DNA from: Hofstenia miamia
Lineage: Eukaryota > Xenacoelomorpha > Acoela > Hofsteniidae
Assembly (NCBI GenBank): GCA_900660155.1
Contig: CABFPE010000053.1
Span: 1,789,621 to 1,824,150, forward strand
DNA: 34,530 nucleotides
Reading direction: 5' to 3'
The notes beneath the pieces are model-generated. The model was not told the origin of the DNA. It ran no database searches and saw nothing but the letters and a program-made list of their open reading frames with translations. Both the position numbers and the translations under genes were made by a program. The number at the start of each line of letters is the position of its first letter. The first letter of the stretch is position 1. This document shows positions 1 through 10,407 of this stretch, in pieces.

Positions 1-36
1 GTTAATCCAACCAAAATGGAAGGTCCGGAAACCTAA

Positions 37-855
37 GAAGAGGGTCGCGCACAACTGCCTGATAGGATCAACTTTTTCAGTAACAAATTGGAAGCTATCA
101 AAGCAAGCAGGACCAGCGAGTACAAAGCTGCACGCGAAAAACTCATCGTGGGAGAGACCGCCAAGCTCGTGTTCATTGATGGTAAATTAACAATAACTGA
201 TATTTTTACGAGGGGACTCCCGATTCATCAGCAACTGAGGAAGATCCAAGAAAAACTAGCTGCTTTACAACCCCGCGTCCTTATTCTCTTTCAGGTGGCC
301 GGAGATCTCATGTGGATCAACAACATCGAAACTGTAACCCGATACTATGATGTCACTAAACAAATAGAGATCATCACAATGCTTCGAGCGAACGTCTCAG
401 ATCCAGAAGAAATGACGTTGAACCAAGTCCAAGAGTACTGCTCGCTCTTCATAGACCACATCACCACTATGGGATCCCTTCAACAGGTGTTCCTTCACTT
501 CTATCCAGACACTGAAATAAGCGCCAATGATGCTCACACTTCTGATATGGATGCAACTATGATGCTCATGATTGCTCTGAAAGGCCTTTGACTCTATGAG
601 TGGTTCTACGACACCTTCACTAGGCAGCTAAACAATCTCCGGAGAAATTGCCCAGTGAGCAATCGGATGCCCACCATAAGGTTCCTACGATTAAGAGACG
701 AAGTGGTCATGCAAAGGGATGTGCTGATGCAATTAACTCGCGAAGCCAGCTATTCAGAAGTAACAACATGGGATGGTGAACTCGCAATAAAGATGATCGT
801 GGCTACTCAAAGTATTGTTTCCGGGCCAGCCCTTCACCTGTTAGCCGAAAATTAA
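37..855 (+). pseudogene. Unrecognised 3'-terminal ORF of a plus-strand LTR retrotransposon, broken by one in-frame stop
   Basis: One reading frame runs from 37 (after a TAA at 34-36) to a TAA at 853-855, interrupted only by a TGA at 589-591, so the two apparent ORFs are one protein of about 270 residues. No ATG near the left end is convincing; the frame probably continued from upstream, outside the window. The stop lies five bases before a polypurine tract and 18 bases before an LTR, so this is the last ORF of a retroelement, in the position after integrase where env-like or accessory ORFs sit. I see no transmembrane segment, signal peptide or retroviral envelope motif. A hydrophobic strand (RVLILFQVAGDL) and a later acidic/His segment (DAHTSDMDAT) vaguely recall an esterase or exonuclease core, but that is not enough to name a family. 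By eye the base composition is clearly richer in GC than the surroundings, fitting a younger insertion. It may share layout with the minus-strand ORF at 4073-4405. Confidence 0.6.
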
Positions 856-859
856 TTTG

Positions 860-871
860 AGCAAGGGGGGG
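860..871 (+). promoter_or_regulatory. Polypurine tract of the plus-strand LTR retrotransposon
   Basis: AGCAAGGGGGGG, three bases before the LTR start TGTAGAG. A purine run at this spot primes plus-strand DNA synthesis in LTR retroelements and fixes the orientation of the element as plus. Confidence 0.75.
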
Positions 872-873
872 CG

Positions 874-1354
874 TGTAGAGTTGCTCGAGGATTTTGTTGA
901 TTTTATTCATTTTAATTATATCTTTGTATTATTACGTCACCATGACGTTATCGATTAATTTTGACCTTAGTTTGCTATTATTAAATTGATGTCCCCTCTT
1001 TGGTGCTTTTATTTTGCTCAAATTGAATTTTGCGAGGGAATTTAGAATCGATCATGTTAAACNACATGCACTGATAAAACCTAACACTGTGATGATACCA
1101 TGCTGTTGGCTAGCACGAATATCTGGCAATTACAGATTATTTAATAGTGAGCTGAGAGATAACAATGAAAATGAGAGTTTGTATTTTTGAAGTGAGATAG
1201 AAATTAAGCAAGTGAGACAAATAGGGTAGCACTAGTCAATAGGTTAAGCACTTTACTTCTGGATGCTCTGCTTCGGCTGGAAGCCATAGGAATTGATCAT
1301 CTTGGTTCTTGCCTAAAAGTAGTTCTGTTACTTGGATGAATTACCAATGTTACA
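874..1354 (+). repeat. 3' LTR of the plus-strand Ty3/gypsy-like element (interrupted by an N)
   Basis: Starts TGTAGAGTTGCTCGAGG directly after the polypurine tract. It matches in pieces the reverse complement of the LTR at 14466-15286: the segments TGTCCCCT, GCTCAA-TTGAATTTTGCGAGGGAA, CTGTTGGCTAGCACGAAT, GAGCTGAGAGATAA, GTGAGACAAATAG-GTAGCACT and the end GAATTACCAATGTT. The N at 1063 replaces a stretch present in the 14466-15286 copy, including the TATA-box zone, so part of this LTR is missing from the assembly. The right boundary is placed where similarity to the other copy stops, and a terminal TACA would end it at 1354; the exact end is uncertain. Confidence 0.7.
1063..1063. other. Single-N assembly join inside the LTR
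   Basis: The N sits where, by comparison with the LTR at 14466-15286, several hundred bases (TATA box and R/U5-like part) should lie. The real gap is therefore likely much longer than one base. Confidence 0.7.
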
Positions 1355-1570
1355 TCTATATGTTATAAGCTCTGTGTTATTCCCAAGTTTGCCCAGATGA
1401 TTCCCCTGAACAGCTATTCAAACCTTTTTTGGAGTCAATTAAATTTCTAGCTAAGTTTTCCTACCAGCCATTGATTCTACATAATCTGATTCATTTGTAA
1501 TTATAGTTAATTGCTTGTATGAATGAAAATATACTTTTAGCATTATGTGATGCTAATGAAGTGGCTGCAA
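1355..1570. other. Unassigned spacer between two opposed LTRs
   Basis: No coding signal or recognisable repeat. It contains a small perfect hairpin, TTAGCAT-TATGTG-ATGCTAA, near 1538-1557. Confidence 0.4.
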
Positions 1571-2128
1571 CTGTAATTACCATGCATTTGTGTTAACCAA
1601 TGGTATAATATCATCAGAGTGTAATCAATTATCAGTGCATTTGCATGTTGCATTTGAACAAAATGGTTTATTATCTCTATATGTAGCCATACACTTAACC
1701 TAATGCAGTCAACAATTTGGGCTGCTTACTGTCTAAATGCTACTCATTGCATCAGTACTTGAAGAAGTACTCCCAAATTGTCACTGGAAACTTACACAAT
1801 AATTATTGTCAACATAATGTCTCAAGAAAATAAAGTAAGAAAGAAAGTAAATGCATTGAGGTGAGATAATTTCTATTGACTGATTTCTACATAGTTGCTC
1901 ATATTTATACAAAGTAATTTTTACTTGCCTTTGTTTACAACTTGAAATCAGATGATCATGTTTCCCTTGCAAATTGAATTGAGCAATAAGACTACATAGC
2001 ACAAAGTGAGGGGACATTAATTTAGAATCACAAACAAAGCTTGAAATAAACTGGTTACGTCATGTTAATGTGATTACAAACTACAGAATTGATAAAAATC
2101 AATTAAAAAGTCCTTGAGTGACTCTACA
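1571..2128 (-). repeat. 3' LTR of the minus-strand Ty3/gypsy element (truncated at its low-coordinate end)
   Basis: Read on the minus strand it begins TGTAGAGTCACTCAAGGAC, the same 5' end as the LTR at 14466-15286 apart from one base. It keeps the U3 landmarks in order: TGTCCCCT, ATTGCTCAATT-AATTTG-AGGGAAAC, TTGTAAACAAAG and a TATA box TATAAATA (1902-1909). Similarity to the other LTRs stops near 1571, where GGTAATTACA ends, so the last few hundred bases of the LTR are lost. Integrase, RT and protease lie inward of it on the same strand, so it is a 3' LTR. Its right part is duplicated in the assembly at 2851-2982. Confidence 0.7.
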
Positions 2129-3703
2129 ATATTGGTCTTGATTGGATAATGGGATGTTAACATGTCACTTTTTTCTGTGTTTAGATCTCCATAATGGCTG
2201 TATGACTGCAGTATGAATTAAAGGCAACAGGGTGCAGTAGTTGTTCTCAATAGCAATGCAATCTTCCAGAGAAATTGTATTTGTGGGTGTAATATCCAGC
2301 CACATGATCCCTATGGTTACAGGATAGTTCACTTGTCCACAAACTATGTGCTCCCATGGGGAATAGGAAGGTAATTAATGGTGAAATCTAGTTATGTTTT
2401 CTTCAGAGATGATAAGTTTAGATGAATTACATTCCATGTTGAGTGCCAATTGTGCATGAGGCTTAAGTAATGTAACAATTTGATTTTTCATCCAAGATTT
2501 GGTAAATAACAGTTTCATTAATGCTAAAGCAGCTGTTTCCTTTATAGGTGCAAATTTATGTTGACTAATAATAGCATTTCTTGGTTTGGCAACTGTTACT
2601 CTTGTAAGATAGTTGGTTAGATTTGTTTTAATCCAGTTGGGTTTTCTTTGGACTTATGTCAATTCCAAGTTTTTCTAAGTTGTTTGAATCCACTTGCTGT
2701 TCAAGATGTGGTGTTAATGTTAACTCAGTTGATGTTAGCATTGATTCCTGTGTTTGCAATTCAGTTATAGATTGCTTTTCTAACTTGATGATTTCAATAG
2801 GTATTCTCTCTTGCACATCCTTTTTGTACTTTATAGTAGTGGATATTATNTAGCACAAAGTGAGGGGACATTAATTTAGAATCACAAACAAAGCTTGAAA
2901 TAAACTGGTTACGTCATGTTAATGTGATTACAAACTACAGAATTGATAAAAATCAATTAAAAAGTCCTTGAGTGACTCTACAATATTGGTCTTGATTGGA
3001 TAATGGGATGTTAACATGTCACTTTTTTCTGTGTTTAGATCTCCATAATGGCTGTATGACTGCAGTATGAATTAAAGGCAACAGGGTGCAGTAGTTGTTC
3101 TCAATAGCAATGCAATCTTCCAGAGAAATTGTATTTGTGGGTGTAATATCCAGCCACATGATCCCTATGGTTACAGGATAGTTCACTTGTCCACAAACTA
3201 TGTGCTCCCATGGGGAATAGGAAGGTAATTAATGGTGAAATCTAGTTATGTTTTCTTCAGAGATGATAAGTTTAGATGAATTACATTCCATGTTGAGTGC
3301 CAATTGTGCATGAGGCTTAAGTAATGTAACAATTTGATTTTTCATCCAAGATTTGGTAAATAACAGTTTCATTAATGCTAAAGCAGCTGTTTCCTTTATA
3401 GGTGCAAATTTATGTTGACTAATAATAGCATTTCTTGGTTTGGCAACTGTTACTCTTGTAAGATAGTTGGTTAGATTTGTTTTAATCCAGTTGGGTTTTC
3501 TTTGGACTTATGTCAATTCCAAGTTTTTCTAAGTTGTTTGAATCCACTTGCTGTTCAAGATGTGGTGTTAATGTTAACTCAGTTGATGTTAGCATTGATT
3601 CCTGTGTTTGCAATTCAGTTATAGATTGCTTTTCTAACTTGATGATTTCAATAGGTATTCTCTCTTGCACATCCTTTTTGTACTTTATAGTAGTGGATAT
3701 TAT
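1997..3703. repeat. 853-bp perfect direct duplication around a single N
   Basis: 1997-2849 is repeated at 2851-3703 (offset 854) with no difference seen, separated only by the N at 2850. End of one contig equals start of the next, so this is most simply an unmerged contig overlap, and one copy should probably be removed. It contains the LTR/internal boundary and a short minus-strand ORF (2628-2858 and 3482-3670) belonging to the 3' end of the retroelement. Confidence 0.9.
3482..3670 (-). pseudogene. Decayed terminal ORF of the minus-strand gypsy element
   Basis: A short frame (start QERIPIEIIKLEKQS, end SPKKTQLD) is open on the minus strand. Directly downstream on the same strand, in another frame, about 85 codons remain open (landmarks LTNYLTRVTVAKPRNA and HAQLALNMECNS), so a longer ORF has been split by a frameshift. 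It occupies the position between integrase and 3' LTR. No family was recognised; the composition is polar with no clear membrane span. The same frame appears at 2628-2858 because of the assembly duplication. Confidence 0.35.
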
Positions 3704-5560
3704 ATTGTAGGAACATTCTGGAAAATTTTGATTGTGTAGTTATACAGAATTTCATTTTTAAAAAAAAGTAGGCACTGACTGAGTGATCTATCATAATAAT
3801 TAGCTGTGGAATTAGGTATCCTATTCTGCAGATGCTTTATAGAAAGAAGAGAAATTTATCAGTAAGTGTGACGTATTTGGTTTTACTTGTAGATCCCCAC
3901 ATGAATTTCCTTACATTGTCTGAAACTATGTGAACATCTCAAGACACAAATGCCAGTTTGTTGCTAATTAGCATAATTGGTAGTGCACCCAAAGGATTTT
4001 CACAATTTATTATTCTTGAATAATACTTTTTATATGTTGTAGTAAGTTTCATGTTTTTTATTGGTTGTGACATTAACATTTAGCAGAGATAGGTATGATT
4101 GATATTTTGTAGAATTTGCTTTCTCTGAGCTGATCCCATTTGCTTTTGTTAATGGGTAGTGTTAGTATGGAATCTTCCATAAGATAAATCAATATAAGCC
4201 ATAAGGCAAACATGGCAGTGCAGTCCAATGCATGTTTTTCTTCATTCAACATTGAGTGAAAGTTGGAATGATCAGACACTTCTAGTGATAATTGAATAGT
4301 TGTTAGTAACTGTTCAACTGTATAGTGATAAGTTTGTGATGGAGATGATATCAAAATTACTGGCCAGGCATTGTCAGTTGGTTTTTGGCTTTGATTGAAT
4401 CCCAAATACTATTAACTTCATTAATGATAGTCACTGATTGTGAGTAAGAAAAACTAATGTGAATATCTGTAGTCATATTAGGTGCTCATTGTTCTGAGAT
4501 CAATTCATATGATTGAGCCTGTAAGAGTACATCTATGGCAATACATTTGTCTACCATTAGTGGTGGTAGAGGCATACTTGATTTAGAAATATGTCTATGT
4601 AAGGAGTGAGCCAAGTAGAATCACAAAAATTGTGTAATCCAATTACTCCAAAGTTTTGAGGTTTATAAACATAAAAATTATCTAGACTAAGTTCATAAAG
4701 TTCAGAATCACAAAGATTACTATTATCTGAAGCATTTAGAATAACAACAAGTCTAATTCTGTGAAATTTACCTGAATGATTAGCTAAAGAAAGTTTATCC
4801 ATTAATTTACTATCTGAGAGCTCTTATTGTTTGATAAAGCAAATGATCAAAATATCTTCCAAAGAAAGATTAATTTAAAATTGTAAAACCAGATTGTCTT
4901 TAAAAATGATAATTTTATGTAAGTTTGTAAGTCTAAATTCATTATCAAAACAAGTGTGTACCATACTGCAGAAATAGGAGTGGCTGAGTTCTTTGTTCAT
5001 AGTGTAAGGATAGTAAATCAGTGTGTTGATGGCAGGGCATCCATTAAAAATGGCATGGTTGATAGACTAATAGAATGATGAGGTTTGTCTAACTGCTAAT
5101 TTATTTTAGCCTTACTTTCTGGGGATATATTTGATTCAACAATATAATGTGCCTTCTGCATTCAGATGAAATAAGGGTAGAGAGTTTCACTGCTAATAAT
5201 AGTAACTAAAGAGTGGTGTTTCTCCAAATGTTCATTAGATTGAGAAGTGGAATATTGGCCAGATGAGGTGAAAAGGGGGCAGCATGAGAGTTGAAGTTTT
5301 CTTGACTGTAGCAGAAAAAGAGGTTGCAGTAATTTTTCTTCTGGTAAAGAAGAAAGACAAGTTGGTTTTGCTGAATGTTCAATGTCTATATTGGACCCCT
5401 AATTGACTATTCTATCTGAGTCATACCAGGGATAGGTAATCAAGGTTGAATGACCACTCAAACCTGGTCTGCTCTCCAATGTGTTCCAGGGAGAGGAGGA
5501 GGGGTTCAACATGTCAACATGGTTGTCAATTGTTCATGATTGGGTCCTTGCTCCCATAAT
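3704..5560 (-). pseudogene. Decayed post-integrase region of the minus-strand gypsy element
   Basis: Two longer minus-strand frames survive: 4073-4405 (110 codons, with PVILISSPSQTYHYTVEQLL and later NEEKHALDCTAMF) and 4557-4802 (81 codons, with RLVVILNASDNSNL). Between them, short open pieces in changing frames suggest one longer protein broken by indels. The order hydrophobic strand, helix-rich stretch, acidic/His segment resembles the ORF at 37-855, which has the same position in its element, so both may be versions of one accessory protein. That homology is by eye only. The remaining sequence up to 5560 shows nothing recognisable. Confidence 0.35.
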
Positions 5561-5754
5561 AGGATCATAGTTTCCACAGGTATCCAAATTGGCCTGCAAG
5601 ATATGAATGTGAACTCCTATTACAGTGTGTTTGCCACACTCTACATCTGCAGTTAGATGACTGCTCTGGTTGTTTTCTGCTGCTCAATGTTGTGTAGATT
5701 GTTCTCTTCATTCTTATGTAATTGTGAGTTGTATAGTGTTGTGTTTGCAATATA

Positions 5755-6250
5755 GCATACTAAAGGGTGTTGTAGCATTGTGGGCTAAGGTGGCTTTAAA
5801 AGGTTTTAAACCTGTTGTGGCATAAACAGAGGTATTATATAAATACTCAATGCATGGAAATACAGATCTCCACTGTTTGCCCCCAATGTGAGTGGTTGCA
5901 GCTTAAATTAATTTTAATAATGTTTTGTTTGATCATTCAACAGTACCATTACTTTGTTGATGGTAAGGTGCTGCATGTTCTTGAAGTATTTCAAGTTGTA
6001 GCAATTCTTGTGTTAACTAACTTTTAAACTTTGACCAAAGTTTAATATCCAGTGATGTAAAATTGATAATGCTATAGTTTGTGCAGTTTGATCAATAATA
6101 GGGATCATTTGAGTGTATTTACTGAAATTATCAACAATTACAAGGACATATTGGTAGCCATTGTCATCTTTTGAAAGTTGTTCAATGTCAGTGTGAACAA
6201 TTGTGGCATCATCACCAGGCTGAGATGTGCATTAACTGAGATGTATTTTA
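5755..6250 (-). pseudogene. Ty3/gypsy integrase core (decayed)
   Basis: Reading the minus strand from about 6250 down, the frames give VHTDIE (first catalytic Asp), then GYQYVLVIVDNFSKYTQMIP, the classic rve core strand, then ALSILHHWILNFGQS, PYHQQSNGTVE (the SNG-x-VE segment holding the catalytic Glu) and finally YATTGLKPFKATLAHNA, a typical C-terminal part of gypsy integrases. A stop follows the VE, and the stretch before 6190 changes frame. This enzyme inserts the cDNA into the host genome; here it cannot be functional. Possible remnants of the HHCC zinc-binding domain lie at 6250-6500 but are not clear. Confidence 0.85.
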
Positions 6251-6499
6251 GTAACAATGAATAACAGATTCTCCAAAGCAGGGTAATGTCTAACAGTTTG
6301 AACATTTGTTGTCTCATGTACACATTAATCCATACCAAACTACATTTAAAGCCAGGTGATTATAAGTGTAATAGGTAACCAATACTGTTTAGTTAACAAG
6401 ATGAGAAATACTCCAGTTCTTGATGGGCCCACTACCCAAAGCAGTATCTGATAACCAAGAAGCCATCTGCCAAGACTTGTAGTCCAGTTTTAGCAACTC

Positions 6500-7390
6500 A
6501 GCTCAATCTCACAGAGACTGATTTTATTATGTGTACCCTAACTTAGTGATAATAAAGAAGGAGCGCAATTTTACTTACTACCTCATGCTCAATGCTGTGT
6601 ACCTAAACAATGTAGTTAATATGCAAACATGCAAAGATACTAGGTGCTAGTAAAAACCAGTTAACAAATAAATGCAGCTTCCTAACCTACAGTTAAAATA
6701 TAGACAATTACAGACAATGTGATATAAATATAAACAAGGTCATTATCAGTCTCATTATGGGTATCCTAGCTGTTAAGAATTTGGATCTAAAATATATTAA
6801 TAAATTAATAACAGTCCTAGGGTTGGCTTACTAGCCTTATTGGGAGTTCATTACTATATGTGACAATGCAAGATTGGTAGCCAGCTTAGCATGATGTAAA
6901 AACCCTTATACCTAGTCATAACCTAAATGAATGATTTTGATCAAGGCAACAAATAACTAACTCCCTCACAACAGCCTCAAGATCATTACATGCATGAAAT
7001 GCTTAGCTACACATTTGGATAGGTTATAATCAAACTGAAAACAGAGATATGTAAACTACTAATGAGTTTATTTTCCATCAACTGATTATTTCTCATAGTA
7101 CATATTTATATAAAATTATTATAAACATATTTATCTTTAAACAAGTACCTGTTACTGTTTTATTCTGCCTACATAGAAAAGTTCTGTGTTAATATGGCAG
7201 ATAGTTAAAATCAATGTGGAACTAGATTGTCAACATTTGTCAAAATGTTAAGTGGCAAATACTTGCTTTACAAAATTATTCAAATAACATGACCTGATGC
7301 TAATCTAATAAAGTACAAAGTAATATAAATAAATTTAACTTGTTATTTAATCCTGTTTTTTTCTTCTTTTCTTTTTCTTTATTGGATTAT
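6500..7390. other. Unassigned stretch between RNase H and integrase remnants
   Basis: About 900 bases, longer than the usual gypsy spacer between RNase H and integrase. No open frame or motif on either strand was recognised. It may be a later insertion, but no terminal repeats were seen. Confidence 0.3.
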
Positions 7391-7399
7391 GCTACACAA

Positions 7400-8385
7400 T
7401 TTCATTTGGTGATGATATAATTTTTTGTAGTTCTGCAATCTTAGATGGAAAGTGAACAGGGTTGGTATTGACACATTTATTATTAATATTTTAGACATCT
7501 TATTGAAGATCAATGCAAATGAATTGTGTATTTAATGTATATTCAGTTTGAGTGATGCCTATGTGTCCATGTCCATGGAACTTTCATGTTATTTCTCATT
7601 TATAATACTCTGGAAGAGATATTCAGTTATGATGTTTGTCAATGATGAATAAGAGACTATTGGTTGTAAGTTTCCACTTGTACAAACTAAAGTGTTTAGA
7701 TAGTGTTGCATTTAATTGTAGATTTGGTTGTTCAATTTTGCTCATTATTTGAATCAATTACATATCATTTTTGGATGTTTAATTATTTCCTTGTCTATCA
7801 GTGTTGACTACTGGGAGGTTGTCATATGCTGATTTTGAAATGAATGGAAATGGTACTTTATCATATATTTGTTTTGTATCATTGTTATGGTACTGTGGAA
7901 GTGCTTTCATTAAGTCACATTGGTATGTTGTTTCCCTTTTCAATAGACAATGGTGAAATTAAAATTGGTTAAGTATTTGATCCAATGTGCTATTATATTT
8001 GAGCAATTAGCTGAGAATTTTTAAGCCAACTGAGACTAGAATTATCAGTGTGGACAGTAAAATGTCATTGCCTGAGAAAAAAGTAATGAAATTTCTTAAG
8101 CCTCTCAAGTAAAGAAAGCATTTCAACTTTTGTGGAACTGTAATTTAGTTCATTAGGTTTAAGTTTTCAAATGAAATATTGTATGGGAGATTTGATACCA
8201 TTAATAAATTGACTTAAGGTAGTGCCTATATATAAAAAGCTGGCATTGCAATCACTGATAAATTCCTTTGAGAAGTCTGCTGTGTTCAGACATGTTAATT
8301 TTTTAATTTTGGTTTCTAAATTATCTAGTTCAGTTTGATGTTTCCAAAACCAATCAAACACTATTTTATTTTTGAATAAAGTCAA
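7400..8385 (-). pseudogene. Ty3/gypsy RNase H domain (decayed)
   Basis: On the minus strand an open frame at 8167-8385 gives the RT/RNase H connection: FDWFWKHQTELDNLE, then FSKEFISDCNASFLYIGTTLSQ, which matches the gypsy pattern D-F-S-K-x-F-x-x-D-x-[DN]-A-S-x-x-[GI]-x-G-x-x-L-S-Q, and IKSPIQYFI. Downstream, across a stop, follow NELNYSSTKVEML, FHYFF and FTVHTDNSSLSWLK, the RNase H motifs around the second and third acidic residues. The first catalytic Asp position reads SDCNAS in place of the usual D-x-D-A-S. Several stops make it non-functional. The domain would degrade the RNA of the RNA:DNA hybrid during reverse transcription. Confidence 0.85.
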
Positions 8386-9175
8386 AATTTTTTGGTTTTG
8401 TCAGAGATGTTCAGTATAAATGCCTGGTAATAATTAAAGACTCCAAAATTCTTTGTAAATGTTTTTTTACTAGGAGATGTGATTTTATCTATTGTACCCT
8501 GGGTGTCTTCTTTTAAGCTGATTTTATTATTCTGTATTTGACAGCCTAGAAAGATTACTGATGTTTGTAGAAATTTACATTTTTGGCAATTAAGTTTTAA
8601 ACAAGATTGTTTTAGTAATAATAGTATTTTATATAGTTTGTGATGTGTTTATCAATTGTTTTTGATGCAACTAATATGTCATCTATATATGCAGCAATGC
8701 TGTCCTCTAGATTGTTATTGGTAGTTTGAAGTATTTTACTGACATATCATTGGAATGTAGCAGGGCATTGCAAAGCCCAAAAGCCATACAGAGCCACTTG
8801 AAGAGGCCTTATGGAGTGATGTGTGCTGTCTTTTCAATGTCTGATTTGCACATGTATACAGTATTACATCAATATGCAGTAGAGGTAAGCATCCTTTTTT
8901 GTTATGTCATTGAGTTCTCAAAAGTTAATGTAAAGGCAGTATTTATCATTTTGTTTGATGAAAACTGTTGGTGATGCATATGGACTTTTAGATGCTTTGA
9001 TAATTCTGTTATTAAACAAATCTGTAATAATTTTTTAATATTCTTATTTTAGGTATTCTGGTACAGGACAACTCAGTTGTCATATTGGTTTATTGTGTGT
9101 TGTTTTTATGGCATGTTCTTCACCAATCACTTTACCAAAACTAATGCTATAATTAAATACTGATGAGTGGTTTTC
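8386..9175 (-). pseudogene. Ty3/gypsy reverse transcriptase (decayed)
   Basis: Minus-strand translation gives, in order, IIKASKSPYASPTV near 8960-9010 (gypsy RT motif I/S-x-S-P-[YW]-x-S-P), DIEK then HTSLHKA and MAFGLCNA near 8740-8830 (the PFGLxNAPATF motif; PATFQ is present one frame over), and YIDDILVAS at 8663-8689, the catalytic YxDD box. Frames shift repeatedly and stops occur, so this is a fossil. Protease lies before it and RNase H after it, the Ty3/gypsy order PR-RT-RH-IN and not the Ty1/copia order. Confidence 0.9.
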
Positions 9176-9289
9176 TAAAATGGGTTCTTGGATTCTAATA
9201 TGATAAAATTCCAACTGAAAGGTTTGATCTTAACTGTTTTGGTAGGATGAAGTATTATTACATGATTATTTATTGTTTGTAAATGTGTA

Positions 9290-9645
9290 GTAATATTTTT
9301 ATTGACTGAATCAATAGTCAGTGTTTTATCTTGAAAATTAATTATACAATATTTTTCTATAAAATCTTTGCAGAGAAATAATTCATAAGACAATGCATGG
9401 TTGATGCATCAACAATAACTGTCATGAGAAAACTTATTATTGGCTATTGTAAATTCTAGTGATTTGATTAAGCCTTTAGTATCAAGGTAATTGCCAGTAT
9501 CATTAATTAATCAATGGTTGTGTGATTCAATGTTTTCTCTTTTGATGCTGATTTGGTTAGTGCACATGCCCACAATTATAGAAACAGAGGCACCTGTATC
9601 TACAGTTGCCTGGATGACAATCCCATTAATTGTTATTGGTATTGT
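9290..9645 (-). pseudogene. Retropepsin-like aspartic protease of the gypsy element
   Basis: On the minus strand PITINGIVIQATVDTGASVS carries the active-site D-T-G-A-S with the DTG codons at 9592-9600. Downstream, the frame at 9175-9393 gives LFLCKDFIEKYCIINF, which matches the I-L-G-x-D-F-L segment of retropepsins with the motif altered. The enzyme would cleave the gag-pol polyprotein. The frames between the two parts are broken. Confidence 0.85.
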
Positions 9646-9787
9646 GTTTTTATTTAATGTTGTTTTTACAAGGATTTTTGTGCTCTTACTTGTTTAAATC
9701 ATCTTTGAATTCAGAGTTGGAATCATAGATGTCACTATCATTGGTGTAGTAACACTCTTTGTCTTTAATTATGTGTATAGTTTTCTT

Positions 9788-9839
9788 ACAATTAGGACTT
9801 GCATGTCCTTTTTGGCCACATTTCTTATATTAAATTTAA
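9788..9839 (-). pseudogene. Zinc knuckle (nucleocapsid) remnant of gag, cut by an insertion
   Basis: 9788-9820 on the minus strand encodes CGQKGHASPNC, the last three ligands of a CCHC knuckle (C-x4-H-x4-C). The first Cys is missing: upstream codons read TAA-TAT-AAG-AAA, and the palindromic element starts at 9840. Gag sequence resumes beyond it near 10408. This places gag on the minus strand before protease, as expected. Confidence 0.7.
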
Positions 9840-9945
9840 CATAGTATGCAGTAATCAACCAGAGTACTGGTCAATCAAGTTTTTTTATTCACTGCTGGGT
9901 ACTTGATTGACCATCACTTTGGCCAATTAATGCTTACTATGTTAA
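9836..9945. mobile_element. Palindromic TTAA-flanked MITE (piggyBac-like target site)
   Basis: A 102-bp core (9840-9941) is flanked on both sides by TTAA (9836-9839 and 9942-9945). Its ends are inverted repeats: CATAGTATGCAGTAATC at the left and the reverse complement CATAGTAAGCATTAATT at the right, and the similarity extends inward to a shared TGGTCAATCAAG, about 45 bases per arm with a loop of roughly 20. TTAA target duplication is the hallmark of piggyBac-type transposons. No transposase is present, so it would be a non-autonomous element. Alternatively it is a plain palindrome that happens to sit between TTAA sites. Confidence 0.55.
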
Positions 9946-10407
9946 GTTTATATGCACAATAGAGTTTGATCAATGGTTCAAATACTCATGTAAATATTTT
10001 TAAGATTGGACAAAAATTGATCAAGCTATACCTGGCCAATTAAGCAAGCTCAACAAAAAATTTCAAATTTTTTACTTTTTTGGATCTAGCTAATTTGATT
10101 TTGAGATTTGGCTTTTGGACATACACATGAAATCTTCCTCTAGTGTTGCTCTTTCAAATGAACTAAAACTTCCAAAATCCATGGAGTAGAACATTAGTAA
10201 CAAAATTTCCCAGTTTGGCTGTCTACCTCCAGCCATATTTTTTTTAATAACAGTCAAATCATCACTAGCCAATGGCTATTAGCCAATTGAATTAAAGGTA
10301 AATTTTTGCCAATGGGATTAACATTTTGAAGTGATGGAAGCAGACCAACAGTAACAGTTGGGCTCACTATCAACTCCCTCCAGTCAAATAAACTTTGTTA
10401 AAGTTTA
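9946..10407. other. Unassigned segment splitting gag from the zinc knuckle
   Basis: Not recognisable as retroelement. It repeats short motifs (TGGCCAATTAA, AGCCAAT, GCCAATGG) and has a minus-strand frame at 10090-10272 (60 codons, beginning MASDDLTVIKKNMAGG) without family resemblance. It may be part of a larger insertion that includes the TTAA palindrome. Near 10391-10409 is a palindrome TAAACTTTGTTAAAGTTTA. Confidence 0.3.

Noticed and set aside
8726..8974. An 82-codon plus-strand ORF.
   Set aside because: Antisense of the gypsy reverse transcriptase.
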